Shown piece after piece: positions 14,875 to 21,636 of a stretch of 21,636 nt of DNA. The DNA lies in the NCBI GenBank assembly GCA_900540045.1, contig UQEF01000044.1, forward strand, positions 1 through 21,636, in the 5' to 3' direction. A program made the translations under genes and the position numbers. Each line of letters begins with the position of its first letter. Position 1 is the stretch's first letter. The stretch comes from an uncultured Eubacteriales bacterium. GTDB lineage: Bacteria; Bacillota; Clostridia; Christensenellales; Aristaeellaceae. The notes beneath the pieces are model-generated. The model was not told the DNA's origin. It worked only from the letters and a program-made list of their open reading frames with translations, and did not search any database.

Positions 14875-15169
14875 GCATCAGGGCCAGCAGATGGACAAGA
14901 GCGTTGTCGTCAAGGCGTTTGGCTTCATCCAGCAGCTCGCGCAGGCGCACGGGGCAGGCGTTGCCCTCGTCGAAAAACTCCTGCGGCGTGACGCCCAGAT
15001 ATTCGCAGATGTAGAAGAAGGACTGCATGGAAGGAAGCGCCTTGCGGTTTTCGATGGAGTTGATATAATTCGCTGCCTGACCCAAAGAAAGCGACATATC
15101 TCTGGCTGACACATTCTTTTGCAGCCTAAGTTGTGCAATTCTTTCTGGGACAAAGACCTCATACTCCAT
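14852..15169 (-). CDS. XRE-family helix-turn-helix regulator
   Basis: A 105-residue DNA-binding protein starting at ATG 15169 with AGGTGA upstream. Residues about 7-66 form a Cro/CI-type helix-turn-helix: RIAQLRLQKNVSARDMSLSL, then GQAANYINSIENRKALPSMQ and SFFYICEYLGVTPQEFFDE. The remaining 35 residues (RLRELLDEAKRLDDNALVHL) are a helical tail that may mediate dimerisation. It is divergent from the SLOG-protein gene, with 145 bases between start codons that include a perfect palindrome over the SLOG promoter. It probably regulates that promoter and possibly its own. No effector domain is visible. A role in gcv control is not supported, since the gcv operon has its own riboswitch. Confidence 0.9.
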   Translation of the reverse strand: MEYEVFVPERIAQLRLQKNVSARDMSLSLGQAANYINSIENRKALPSMQSFFYICEYLGVTPQEFFDEGNACPVRLRELLDEAKRLDDNALVHLLALMRELNAGR

Positions 15170-15245
15170 CTTATCTCACCTGCCATAGAATAGATTTTAG
15201 CTTATGCAGGGAGATTATTCGTTCAATTGCAACTTACTTTTTATC

Positions 15246-15274
15246 TTGACTTTGTAGAAATAATCTTCTACAAT
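15246..15274 (+). promoter_or_regulatory. SigA-type promoter with embedded palindromic operator
   Basis: TTGACT (15246-15251), a 17-base spacer and TACAAT (15269-15274) drive the SLOG gene. TTGTAGAA (15252-15259) and TTCTACAA (15266-15273) form a perfect 8+8 inverted repeat with a six-base centre that fills the spacer and covers the -10 box. A repressor bound there would block polymerase; the adjacent XRE protein is the natural candidate. No convincing promoter for the regulator gene was found on the other strand. Confidence 0.8.
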
Positions 15275-15314
15275 TGCACATGTAAAAGAATGATTCTATT
15301 AGGAGAAATGCTTT

Positions 15315-15782
15315 ATGCCCAAAACCTGCTGTGTCACCGGCCACCGCGACATCCCCGCCGGCAAGCTGCCCGAAATCACCGCCGCGCTGTCCGCCGAGAT
15401 CGACCGTGCCATCGCAGAGGGATATGATTCCTTTTTCAGCGGCTTTGCCGAAGGGATTGATTTGCTGTTTGCACGGCTGGTGGCGCAAAAAGGGCGCGAG
15501 CATCCCGGCCTTCACCTGTTGGCCGCCATCCCATTCCGGCAACGCTTCGAGCGCCTTGCCTCCGACCCCGAAACCGCCGCCCTGCTTGACGCCTGCACCG
15601 AGGTCCACGTCGTCAGCGAGCACTATCATGACGGCGTCTATCGAAATCGCAACCGCTTCATGGTGGACCGCTCCCAACTCGTGATCGCGGTCTATGACGG
15701 GCGCGGTCGCGGCGGCACGGCAGGCACGCTGGCTTATGCCCACAAAACGGGCCGCATCGCGCGCGTGCTGTTCTGCAAATAA
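15315..15782 (+). CDS. SLOG-family protein (YpsA/DUF1273-like)
   Basis: A 155-residue protein starting at ATG 15315, nine bases after AGGAG. The Rossmann-like SLOG fold is indicated by the N-terminal CCVTGHRDIP (5-14), the SGFAEGIDLLFA loop (42-53) and the C-terminal DRSQLVIAVYDG plus RGRGGTAGTLAYA (about 117-141), which would line a nucleotide-binding pocket. SLOG proteins bind nucleotide-derived ligands such as ADP-ribose. B. subtilis YpsA, a relative, affects cell division and stress; the biochemical role of this group is not settled. It is a single-gene unit with its own promoter, divergent from the XRE regulator, and ends at a terminator shared with gap. Confidence 0.87.
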   Translation: MPKTCCVTGHRDIPAGKLPEITAALSAEIDRAIAEGYDSFFSGFAEGIDLLFARLVAQKGREHPGLHLLAAIPFRQRFERLASDPETAALLDACTEVHVVSEHYHDGVYRNRNRFMVDRSQLVIAVYDGRGRGGTAGTLAYAHKTGRIARVLFCK

Positions 15783-15783
15783 A

Positions 15784-15828
15784 GCAAAACCCCCGCCTCT
15801 CCCATGGGAAAGGCGGGGGAAAGTTTTT
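15784..15828. terminator. Bidirectional terminator between SLOG gene and gap
   Basis: CCCCCGCCT (15790-15798) pairs with AGGCGGGGG (15811-15819), with extra CCCATGGG pairing inside the loop. TTTTGC follows immediately on the minus strand (for gap), and TTTTT follows four bases after the stem on the plus strand. Confidence 0.82.
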
Positions 15829-15884
15829 CGCTTTTTTCCTGGCAGCCATTCAGCCCATCGGGCGCGAACGGCTCAGACCGCTTC

Positions 15885-16913
15885 TCAGCCCAGCTCAGCG
15901 AAGTACTTGATGGTGCGGACCATCTGGCTGGTGTAGCTGTTCTCGTTGTCGTACCAGGACACGACCTGCACCTGATAGGTGTCGTCGTCGATCTTGGCGA
16001 CCATGGTCTGGGTGGCATCAAACAGAGAGCCGTACTTCATGCCGATTACGTCGGAGGAAACGATGGCTTCCTCGTTGTAGCCGTAAGAGGCGGAAGCGGC
16101 AGCCTTCATGGCGGCGTTGATGGAATCCTTGGTCACGTCCTTGCCCTTGACAACCGCCACCAGGATGGTGGTGGAGCCGGTGCAGACGGGCACGCGCTGA
16201 GCGGAGCCGATCAGCTTGCCGTTGAGCTCGGGGATGACCAGGCCGATGGCCTTGGCAGCGCCGGTGGAGTTGGGAACGATGTTCTGCGCGCCAGCGCGGG
16301 CACGGCGAAGGTCGCCCTTGCGGTGCGGGCCGTCCAGGATCATCTGGTCGCCGGTGTAGGCATGCACAGTGGTCATGATGCCGCTCTGGATGGGATAGGC
16401 GTCGTTGAGCGCCTTGGCCATGGGAGCGAGGCAGTTGGTGGTGCAGGAAGCGGCGGAAATGATCTTGTCTTCCTTGGTCAGCGTCTTCTCGTTGACGGAG
16501 TAGACGATGGTGGGCAGATCATTGCCAGCGGGCGCAGAGATGACGACCTTCTTGGCGCCGGCGTTGATGTGGGCCTGGCTCTTTTCCTTGCTGCAATAGA
16601 AGCCGGTGCACTCCAGCACGACGTCCACGTCCAGCTTGCCCCAGGGGCAGTTGGCGGCGTCCTTCTCGGCGTAGATCTTGATTTCCTTTCCATCGACGAT
16701 GATGGAATCCTCAGTGGCTTCGACCGTGTGCTTGTTTTCCCCGATATGACCGCAGTAGGAGCCCTGAGCGGTGTCATACTTGAGAAGATGAGCAAGCATC
16801 TTCGGGCTGGTCAGATCGTTGATCGCGACCACTTCATAACCCTCGGCACCGAACATCTGACGGAAAGCCAGGCGACCGATGCGGCCGAAGCCGTTAATAG
16901 CTACTTTCACCAT
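15885..16913 (-). CDS. gap: Glyceraldehyde-3-phosphate dehydrogenase, type I
   Basis: A glycolytic enzyme converting glyceraldehyde-3-phosphate, phosphate and NAD+ to 1,3-bisphosphoglycerate. It has 342 residues starting at ATG 16913, with TAGGAGGT upstream. The N-terminal NAD fold reads [19 protein letters not shown]33 in AINDLT favours NAD+ over NADP+. The catalytic cysteine C157 is in [12 protein letters not shown], and H184 is in [25 protein letters not shown] closes the catalytic domain. It is monocistronic, with its own promoter and terminator, and not linked to pgk or tpiA here. Redox control is possible because a Rex-like site lies upstream. Confidence 0.97.
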   Translation of the reverse strand: MVKVAINGFGRIGRLAFRQMFGAEGYEVVAINDLTSPKMLAHLLKYDTAQGSYCGHIGENKHTVEATEDSIIVDGKEIKIYAEKDAANCPWGKLDVDVVLECTGFYCSKEKSQAHINAGAKKVVISAPAGNDLPTIVYSVNEKTLTKEDKIISAASCTTNCLAPMAKALNDAYPIQSGIMTTVHAYTGDQMILDGPHRKGDLRRARAGAQNIVPNSTGAAKAIGLVIPELNGKLIGSAQRVPVCTGSTTILVAVVKGKDVTKDSINAAMKAAASASYGYNEEAIVSSDVIGMKYGSLFDATQTMVAKIDDDTYQVQVVSWYDNENSYTSQMVRTIKYFAELG

Positions 16914-16952
16914 TGGCGGGTACCTCCTAAAACATTGTTGTTCCCAACAAGT

Positions 16953-16982
16953 ATTTTACCAAAAATGCGCTATGTTTTGCAA
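16953..16982 (-). promoter_or_regulatory. SigA-type promoter of gap
   Basis: Minus-strand TTGCAA (16982-16977), an 18-base spacer and TAAAAT (16958-16953). A TTGTTGGGAACAACAA dyad lies just downstream at 16935-16950, around the expected transcription start, followed by the strong gap ribosome binding site. Confidence 0.75.
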
Positions 16983-16997
16983 GGGGTAAGTCATGCT

Positions 16998-17015
16998 TTG
17001 TGAAAATATTTGCAA
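16998..17015. promoter_or_regulatory. Candidate Rex (NADH/NAD+ sensor) binding site
   Basis: TTGTGAAAATATTTGCAA matches the Rex-type operator TTGTGAA-N4-TTCACAA at all seven left-arm and five of seven right-arm bases. It lies about 15 bases upstream of the gap -35 box. Clostridial Rex proteins are known to control fermentation genes and, in some species, gap. The rex gene is not in this window, so this is a sequence match only. Confidence 0.4.
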
Positions 17016-17020
17016 TATGC

Positions 17021-17884
17021 TCACAGGAGCAGCAGCCCCGTGCCGGCCACCAGCAGCGCAAATCCTGCCAGTGCGCGGCGCGAAAGGCGCTCGTGCAGAA
17101 ACACGCGGCTGAACACAATGGTCACCACCACGCTGAGTTTGTCCAGCGGCACCACCACACTGGCCGGGCCTTCCTGCAGGGCGCGGTAGTAGCACAGCCA
17201 GCTCATGCCCGTCGCCACGCCGGAAAGCAGGATAAAGACAAGGTCCCGCCGCCCAACGGCGCGCACTTGCGCCTGACGCCCGGTGACGAACACCATCGCC
17301 CACGCCATCAGAAGCACCACCACGGTACGAAGCGCAGTTCCCAGGTCGCTGGGCACGTTTTCGATGCCCACCTTGCCCAGAATGGCGGTCAGCGCGGCAA
17401 ACACCGCGGAAAGCGCCGCGTACAGAAGCCATCCATGTCCGCGTGGGGCGGCGGGCGTGGTCTCGGGCCGGCGCTCGATCATCAGGAGCGTGCCCGCCAT
17501 AATCCCCGCCATGGCCGCGGCCTTGAGCCAGGTGATCGGTTCGCCCAAAAGAAGCCAGGCCAGGAGCATCGTCAGCACCGTGGAGCTCTTGTCCACGGGC
17601 GTGACCTGATTTACCGTGCCCAGCTTGAGCGCATGGAAGTAGCACAGCCACGACGCGCCCGTGCACAGCCCGGACAGCGCCAGAAACAGGTACGTCCGTG
17701 CTGAAAGCTGCCAAAGCTGCGCCTGCAAGCCCTGCGCGAACGCCAGCAGCCACGCAAACGCCAGCACCAGCGTGGTACGAATGGCCGTGGCCACGGTGGA
17801 ATCCGTATCCCGCACACCCATTTTGCTCAATATGGCCGTCGCACCTGCAAACAGGGCGGAGAGCAGCGCCATCATCACCCACAT
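17021..17884 (-). CDS. EamA-family (DMT superfamily) transporter
   Basis: A 287-residue integral membrane protein of about ten helices built from two EamA halves. The halves are clearly homologous: SALFAGATAILSKMG and SGLCTGASWLCYFHALKLG in the first match SAVFAALTAILGKVG and SGVATGMSWLCYYRALQEG in the second. Both end in a (T/V)P(V/L)DK(S/L)S.V.T segment. I choose ATG 17884 (MWVMMALLS) because GGGGGA lies seven bases upstream; ATGs at 17899 and 17926 are possible but less well placed. Members export or import small metabolites such as amino acids; the substrate cannot be told. It is divergent from rlmA and ends 107 bases before the gap start, so some read-through into gap is possible because no terminator is seen between them. 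Confidence 0.88.
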   Translation of the reverse strand: MWVMMALLSALFAGATAILSKMGVRDTDSTVATAIRTTLVLAFAWLLAFAQGLQAQLWQLSARTYLFLALSGLCTGASWLCYFHALKLGTVNQVTPVDKSSTVLTMLLAWLLLGEPITWLKAAAMAGIMAGTLLMIERRPETTPAAPRGHGWLLYAALSAVFAALTAILGKVGIENVPSDLGTALRTVVVLLMAWAMVFVTGRQAQVRAVGRRDLVFILLSGVATGMSWLCYYRALQEGPASVVVPLDKLSVVVTIVFSRVFLHERLSRRALAGFALLVAGTGLLLL

Positions 17885-17978
17885 TGGTATTTCCCCCATC
17901 CTTCCGCCGTGCATGGCAGGGAGCAAGCGGCCTGCCGTCGAATGCTATTATCATCTTTGTAACCAAAGGAAGTGCCCT

Positions 17979-18821
17979 ATGAAACCGGCAATTCTGGCTG
18001 GACGGCTTTCGCCCCTTCTTCCTGCGCTGCAATGTCCCCGGTGCGGCGGCGCATTTTCGCTCACGGACCAAAGCCTGATCTGTGAAAACGGCCATTGCTA
18101 CGACCTCAGCCGCCGGGGCTATGTCAACCTTGCGCCCTCCCACCGCCAGAGCGGCGACAAATACGATGAAACCCTGTTTGAAAGCCGCGGCCGCGTGTTT
18201 GCAGGGGGGTTCTACGCACCCGTACGGGATGCGCTGTGCGCCGCGCTTGCGGACCGTTCCGGCCCCTTCACGCTGGTGGATGCGGGCTGCGGAGAGGGGT
18301 ACTATGCCCGCGCCGTACAGGCGCGCTTTCCCGAAGCGCAGGTGATCGGGCTGGACCTGAACCGTGATGCGGTGGCTCTGGCGGCCCGTTCGGCAGAGCG
18401 GGGCGCATGGTTCGTGGCCGATCTCAAGCGACTGCCAGTGGAAAACGCCGCTGCCGACGTGGTGCTCAACGTCTTTTCCCCCGCCGACTATGGCGAATTT
18501 CGCCGCGTGCTCACGCCGGACGGGGAGCTGCTCAAGGTGGTGCCCAGTCCGGATTACCTGCGTGAGGTCCGATCGGCGGTTGCAGGCTACCTGCGCGGCG
18601 GCGCCTATGACAACGCCTCGGTGCTCGCCCACCTGCGCGCGCATGCGGAGGTGATCTCGGAAACGCCCGTGCGCTCCGTCGCTCCCCTCTCGCCGGCAGA
18701 TTCGCATGATTTTCTGCGCATGACGCCGATGACCTTCTCCGTGCCTGCAGAGGCGCTGGAGAAGATCGTGCTGGAGAAGATCACCATCGATGTGCGGGTG
18801 CTGCGCTGCCGCATGCGCTGA
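17979..18821 (+). CDS. rlmA: 23S rRNA (guanine-N1)-methyltransferase, RlmA family
   Basis: A 280-residue SAM-dependent enzyme that methylates N1 of a guanine in 23S rRNA helix 35 (G745 in enterobacteria, G748 in Gram-positives, where it influences macrolide/telithromycin binding). The start at ATG 17979 follows AAAGGAAG. An N-terminal zinc finger is formed by C19, C22, C35 and H39 (CPRCGG...ICENGHCYDLSRRGYVNL). The segment GDKYDETLFESRGRVFAGG precedes the Rossmann domain with VDAGCGEGYY (100-109) and LDLNRDAV. NVFSPAD follows in the active-site region. Length and order match the family. It is monocistronic, between the transporter and the division cluster. G748 rather than G745 specificity is inferred from the Gram-positive host. 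Confidence 0.92.
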   Translation: MKPAILAGRLSPLLPALQCPRCGGAFSLTDQSLICENGHCYDLSRRGYVNLAPSHRQSGDKYDETLFESRGRVFAGGFYAPVRDALCAALADRSGPFTLVDAGCGEGYYARAVQARFPEAQVIGLDLNRDAVALAARSAERGAWFVADLKRLPVENAAADVVLNVFSPADYGEFRRVLTPDGELLKVVPSPDYLREVRSAVAGYLRGGAYDNASVLAHLRAHAEVISETPVRSVAPLSPADSHDFLRMTPMTFSVPAEALEKIVLEKITIDVRVLRCRMR

Positions 18822-18848
18822 AAAGCGCCGCCGGAAAACCGGCGGCGC
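18821..18848 (-). terminator. Terminator at the end of the division gene cluster
   Basis: A perfect ten-base-pair stem, GCGCCGCCGG (18825-18834) with CCGGCGGCGC (18839-18848), has an AAAA loop. On the minus strand it is followed by TTTT (18824-18821), after the divIVA stop. On the plus strand the tail is CCATTCTTC, a weaker signal for rlmA. Confidence 0.8.
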
Positions 18849-18872
18849 CCATTCTTCTCGGCATGCAGGCGC

Positions 18873-19382
18873 TTACTTCTTGAGAAAGTCCTCGCCCTCC
18901 AGCATGGTCTTGTACTTGTTGACCATTGCCAAAAAGCTGTCCTTATATTCCGCGGCGGCCTTACGCATGGACTCCAGCTCGGCGCTGAGCGTCTCGCGCT
19001 CGCTCTGGGCGTCGTCCACAATCTGGCTGGCCTTTTCCTGCGCTTCCTTGACGATGGTTTCGGCCTTGGCGTTGGCGTTCTCCACGGCTTCGTCGGCCAG
19101 GCGCTGGGCGCTGAGCAGAATGCTCTCCAGCGTCTGACTGGTCTTGGCCACGGCGGGCTCGGCCTTCGCGACGGGCTGGGGCGCAGGCTTGACGGACTCA
19201 CGGGCGGCTTCCGCCTCGGCGCGCGCCTTGCTCAATTCGCTCTCCAGCTGGTCAATACGCTCCTGCATATTGGTCATTTCATCGCAGATCTCGTCCAAAA
19301 ACTGATCCACGTCGTTGCGGTCGTATCCGCCGCCCTTGAGTGCAAACTCTTTGTCGTAGATATCGTCGATCGTCAATGCCAT
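18873..19382 (-). CDS. divIVA: DivIVA-domain cell division protein
   Basis: A 169-residue coiled-coil protein that senses negatively curved membrane at septa and poles and recruits division or wall-growth partners. The start is ATG 19382 (MALTIDDIYDKEF), seven bases after AAAGGAGA; the ATG at 19388 touches that site. The N-terminal DivIVA domain shows FALKGGGYDRNDVDQFLDEI (13-32), followed by a coiled coil, a Pro/Ala/Lys linker (about 66-80) and a long second coiled coil (about 84-155). It ends in EGEDFLKK. It is the last gene of the yggS-sepF-yggT-ylmH-divIVA cluster, the usual order downstream of ftsZ in Bacillota, and lies 27 bases after ylmH. Confidence 0.93.
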   Translation of the reverse strand: MALTIDDIYDKEFALKGGGYDRNDVDQFLDEICDEMTNMQERIDQLESELSKARAEAEAARESVKPAPQPVAKAEPAVAKTSQTLESILLSAQRLADEAVENANAKAETIVKEAQEKASQIVDDAQSERETLSAELESMRKAAAEYKDSFLAMVNKYKTMLEGEDFLKK

Positions 19383-19409
19383 GGTCATTCTCCTTTCGTC
19401 GTCTCCGAT

Positions 19410-20171
19410 TCAATGCTTCCGGCTCGCGCCGTATCGTATCAGCCTTACTGGCAGACGGCCTTTTTTAGTGGGCGCTCCCACCTGGTCGATCACCAGGCGG
19501 CCATAACCGCGCACGGAGATCGCGTCGCCCTCTCCTACCCGCACATCAGGACGCTGGGTGGGTACATGCCTGAGCTTCACATGCCCAGCGGCGATCAGAT
19601 CGGCCGCCGCCGCGCGAGAGAGTCCAAATCCGCCGCTAACCACCGCATCCAGCCGGAGGCTGGACACCGTGTCGCGCACCTCAACGCCCTGCGGCGGCTC
19701 GACTTCGGGCCAGGCTTCCAATACGCGCGTCCTGATTTGCACGCGTCCTGCCGAGGTCAGCGACAGTGCCATGTGATCCGCCAGTTGGGATTCCAGAAAC
19801 AAATACGCCCGGTCGGGCAGCACCACGATGTCGCCCACGCACGAACGCCGGATGCCCAGCCCCAGCACGCTTCCCAGCACGTCCCGATGGCCGGGGGCGC
19901 TCTGGTGCGGCCAGGTCAGCTCCAGCGCCGCAATGGGAAAGGGCTCCTCCCGTCCGTCCGGCTGAAGAAAGCAGGCCATGCGCCGCTCGGCATCCTCATA
20001 GCCGCCTTCCAGCCGCGCCTCGATTCGCTGGCGGCGCGCTGAGGCCAGCGCCATATCCGCTTCGGGCGGGGTGAGAAAGCCGGTAAAGCAGGGCTGGCCT
20101 ATCCTCTCTGCACGCGCGGCAAGCTCGTCCAGGCGGCGTGCAAGCAGCGCCGCATCCTCCTCGCCACGCAT
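19410..20171 (-). CDS. ylmH: YlmH-type S4 RNA-binding protein
   Basis: A 253-residue protein whose start ATG 20171 overlaps the yggT stop (TGATG), indicating coupled translation; the ribosome binding site is weak. The central domain carries WPHQSAPGHRDVLGSVLGLG and IRRSCVGDIVV, the segment typical of YlmH. The C-terminal S4 domain (about 172-236) reads LRLDAVVSGGFGLSRAAAAD, then LIAAGHVKLRH. S4 domains bind structured RNA. YlmH is linked to ribosome-associated quality control in B. subtilis, where it can stand in for RqcP, and it is conserved in the division cluster. The basic C-terminal end (KKGRLPVRLIRYGASRKH) could add RNA contacts. Confidence 0.92.
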   Translation of the reverse strand: MRGEEDAALLARRLDELAARAERIGQPCFTGFLTPPEADMALASARRQRIEARLEGGYEDAERRMACFLQPDGREEPFPIAALELTWPHQSAPGHRDVLGSVLGLGIRRSCVGDIVVLPDRAYLFLESQLADHMALSLTSAGRVQIRTRVLEAWPEVEPPQGVEVRDTVSSLRLDAVVSGGFGLSRAAAADLIAAGHVKLRHVPTQRPDVRVGEGDAISVRGYGRLVIDQVGAPTKKGRLPVRLIRYGASRKH

Positions 20172-20449
20172 CAGATCACCGCGCGCCTCAGCATGTTCAA
20201 AAGCAACGTGACCACATCGATCACCAGCCATACCGCCAGCGGGGACAGGTCCACGGGAAGTGTCCGAAGCCTGGGAAAATAGCGGTAGAGCAGCTGCCGG
20301 AAAGGATGCAGCACCGGTTCCACATAGGAGGCGGCCTTGCGCATCAGGTCGCTGCCCGGCATGACGAAGCTCATGATGCAGTAAATAAGGAGCACTGTGC
20401 TGGCCAGGCGCAGCAGCCAGGCGATGATTCCCAGCAAGGTGGCTATCAT
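20171..20449 (-). CDS. yggT: YggT-family membrane protein
   Basis: A 92-residue protein, normal for the family, starting at ATG 20449 with AAGGAGGA upstream. It has two hydrophobic helices (about 2-30 and 67-87) flanking the conserved EPVLHPFRQLL motif (44-54) and the PRLRTLPVDLSPL approach to helix 2. In B. subtilis the equivalent is YlmG, encoded beside sepF; relatives in chloroplasts and cyanobacteria affect nucleoid or division-site distribution. Its biochemical role is unknown. It lies 13 bases after sepF and overlaps ylmH by one base. Confidence 0.92.
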   Translation of the reverse strand: MIATLLGIIAWLLRLASTVLLIYCIMSFVMPGSDLMRKAASYVEPVLHPFRQLLYRYFPRLRTLPVDLSPLAVWLVIDVVTLLLNMLRRAVI

Positions 20450-20462
20450 TGGTGTGTCCTCC

Positions 20463-21518
20463 TTACTGCTGCATGGTGGCGTAGCGGCCCGTCGCGCCTC
20501 CCACGGCGGTATAGGCGCCCGTCGCACCTCCCGCCATCATGCTGCCGAAGCTGGCGGGCATTCGTTGGGTACCCTGCGCCTGAAAGCGCGTGGTGGGCGA
20601 ACCGGACGAGAAGCCTGCCACAGGCTGCTGAGGCTCCGGCTCGGCCGCCTGCTGATAGCCGCCGTAGCGGTAGCCGTCCCCCTCATAGTGCTGGCGGGCA
20701 TAGCCTTGCGCCTCCGGCGCGGAGGTGAACTTCTGCATGGCGGGGTCCAACACCACGCGCACGGACGGCGAAGAAATGAGATAGATCCCGCGCGGAGAAA
20801 TCTTGTTCAGCGCACAGCCCAACGTATAGGCCGCGCCGCTGAGCATGTCCACGCAACGCTGGCGCTCGCTGTCGCTTGCGATGAACTCCATGTTCAAAAA
20901 CACAGAGGCATTGGTCTTGATATAGGCGATGACGTCCTTGCACTCGTTGCGGCTGCGCAGCAGCACGATGTACTCCACATGAGCATACACGGAACCATCC
21001 GCCGCGCGCTGCATGCCGGGAAAGGGCACCACATTGCTCGTCTGCTGGCCATAGCCCTGCTGCTGGGGCGCCCGGTCATAGCCCGCCTGCTGCTGGGGAA
21101 AGCTCTGCTGTCGGGCATAACCCTGGGGCTGCGCATAGCCCTGCTGCTGGCCATAAGGCGGCTGCACGGGCGCCTGCTGCGGCGGCATCTGCGGCTGAGC
21201 GGGTTGCTGCGCGGGGGCCTGCCGCTGCGCGGCGGCCTGCTGTGCCTCCCGTTCCCTCTCCAGATCATACCGGCTGCGATAGGGCACACGACCGCCATAT
21301 TCTCCCTCGCCATGGCCAAAGGGGTCCAGCGGCTGCCTGCGGGGCGCTTCTTCGCCCTCCATGCCATCCTGCACAGGCTCCTGATCCATCCCCATGCCGC
21401 CGTATGCCTGCTCGGCTTCGCGCGTGGCGTAGTATCCGCCCGTACCATCCGACTCGCCGCGGATAAACCGTTCGCTCTTTTCCGTCAGCCAGTCCCCGAT
21501 CCTCCGAAAGATTCCCAA
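20463..21518 (-). CDS. sepF: SepF, unusually long with Q/G/Y-rich disordered regions
   Basis: SepF tethers FtsZ to the membrane and aligns filaments at the division site. The start is TTG 21518, nine bases after AGGGGG; an in-frame stop lies upstream and no ATG alternative exists there. Residues 1-18 (MGIFRRIGDWLTEKSERF) form the amphipathic membrane-binding helix. The conserved core (about 178-258) contains VFLNMEFI, DMLSGAAYTLGCALNKI and IYLISSPSVRVV. At 351 residues it is more than twice the usual 150. The linker (about 60-165) is very rich in Gln, Pro, Gly and Tyr. The C-terminal tail (about 265-351) is also disordered and ends with repeated Gly-Gly-Ala-Thr-Gly motifs. It is followed by yggT in the standard division cluster. 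Confidence 0.92.
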   Translation of the reverse strand: MGIFRRIGDWLTEKSERFIRGESDGTGGYYATREAEQAYGGMGMDQEPVQDGMEGEEAPRRQPLDPFGHGEGEYGGRVPYRSRYDLEREREAQQAAAQRQAPAQQPAQPQMPPQQAPVQPPYGQQQGYAQPQGYARQQSFPQQQAGYDRAPQQQGYGQQTSNVVPFPGMQRAADGSVYAHVEYIVLLRSRNECKDVIAYIKTNASVFLNMEFIASDSERQRCVDMLSGAAYTLGCALNKISPRGIYLISSPSVRVVLDPAMQKFTSAPEAQGYARQHYEGDGYRYGGYQQAAEPEPQQPVAGFSSGSPTTRFQAQGTQRMPASFGSMMAGGATGAYTAVGGATGRYATMQQ

Positions 21519-21545
21519 CTCAACGAACCCCCTATGGCGAATGCT

Positions 21546-21636
21546 TCAGTCACGGCGGTACAGCGCCGTACCGATTCGCACCATCGTTGCGCCCTCGCGC
21601 GCGGCGATCTGATAATCGTTGGACATGCCCATGGAC
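21546..21636 (-). CDS. yggS: YggS-type PLP homeostasis protein, C-terminal end (cut by window edge)
   Basis: Only the last 29 codons are present: SMGMSNDYQIAAREGATMV then RIGTALYRRD and a TGA stop. This is the characteristic C-terminus of the YggS/YlmE/PLPBP family, cytosolic PLP-binding proteins that buffer pyridoxal phosphate and affect amino acid metabolism. It lies 27 bases upstream of sepF, in the usual order of the Gram-positive division cluster. Confidence 0.93.
   Translation of the reverse strand, partial: SMGMSNDYQIAAREGATMVRIGTALYRRD

Noticed and set aside
17955..17968. Inverted repeat CTTTG-TAAC-CAAAG just before rlmA
   Set aside because: The five-base arms are short and overlap the ribosome binding site; chance occurrence is likely.
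16956..18707. A 583-codon minus-strand frame across the EamA and rlmA region
   Set aside because: It spans a real minus-strand gene in another frame and a real plus-strand gene; the translation has no membrane helices or motifs.

Overview
The window is high-GC chromosomal DNA from a Bacillota bacterium, most likely a Clostridia-class gut-type anaerobe. The evidence is a YggS-SepF-YggT-YlmH-DivIVA division cluster, a split glycine decarboxylase (GcvPA/GcvPB), a tandem glycine riboswitch, SigA-type promoters with 17-18 bp spacers, strong GGAGG-type ribosome binding sites and several GTG/TTG starts. The species cannot be named from the sequence.

Left part (1-8001). The window opens in the 5' end of an IS1182-type transposase reading leftward, followed by two strong hairpins. 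A SigA-like promoter (462-490) then drives a 1193-residue secreted protein with three SH3b domains, three Ig-like repeats, about four immunoglobulin-fold (ASH/Hydin-like) repeats, a 24-bp tandem repeat and a C-terminal Big2-like domain. Convergent to it is an unrecognised two-helix membrane protein with a long Pro/Ala-rich tail. Divergent from that gene is a tight three-gene operon: a von Willebrand A domain protein, a PP2C-type phosphatase and a Ser/Thr kinase-like protein. This resembles the 'TerY-P' triad known from tellurite/stress-associated loci and is the least understood signalling unit here.

Middle part (8061-15782). A complete glycine cleavage operon lies on the minus strand: gcvT-gcvH-gcvPA-gcvPB-lplA-lpdA. 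It carries its own lipoate ligase and dihydrolipoyl dehydrogenase. A SigA promoter, a tandem glycine riboswitch and an intrinsic terminator precede it; the terminator and aptamer-2 P1 compete for the same five bases. Upstream is a small XRE-type regulator whose terminator touches the gcv promoter. Divergent from the regulator is a SLOG (YpsA/DUF1273-like) protein whose promoter contains a perfect 8+8 palindrome.

Right part (15784-21636). Minus-strand GAPDH (gap) has a good promoter and a Rex-like site upstream. Next come a minus-strand EamA-family transporter, a plus-strand RlmA-type 23S rRNA methyltransferase, and the minus-strand cell-division cluster yggS (partial)-sepF-yggT-ylmH-divIVA. 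The SepF is unusually long because of Q/G/Y-rich disordered regions. No tRNA, rRNA or CRISPR was seen. The only gene-free stretch near 300 bases is 288-580, which holds the hairpins beside the transposase, the promoter and the 5' leader of the SH3b gene.
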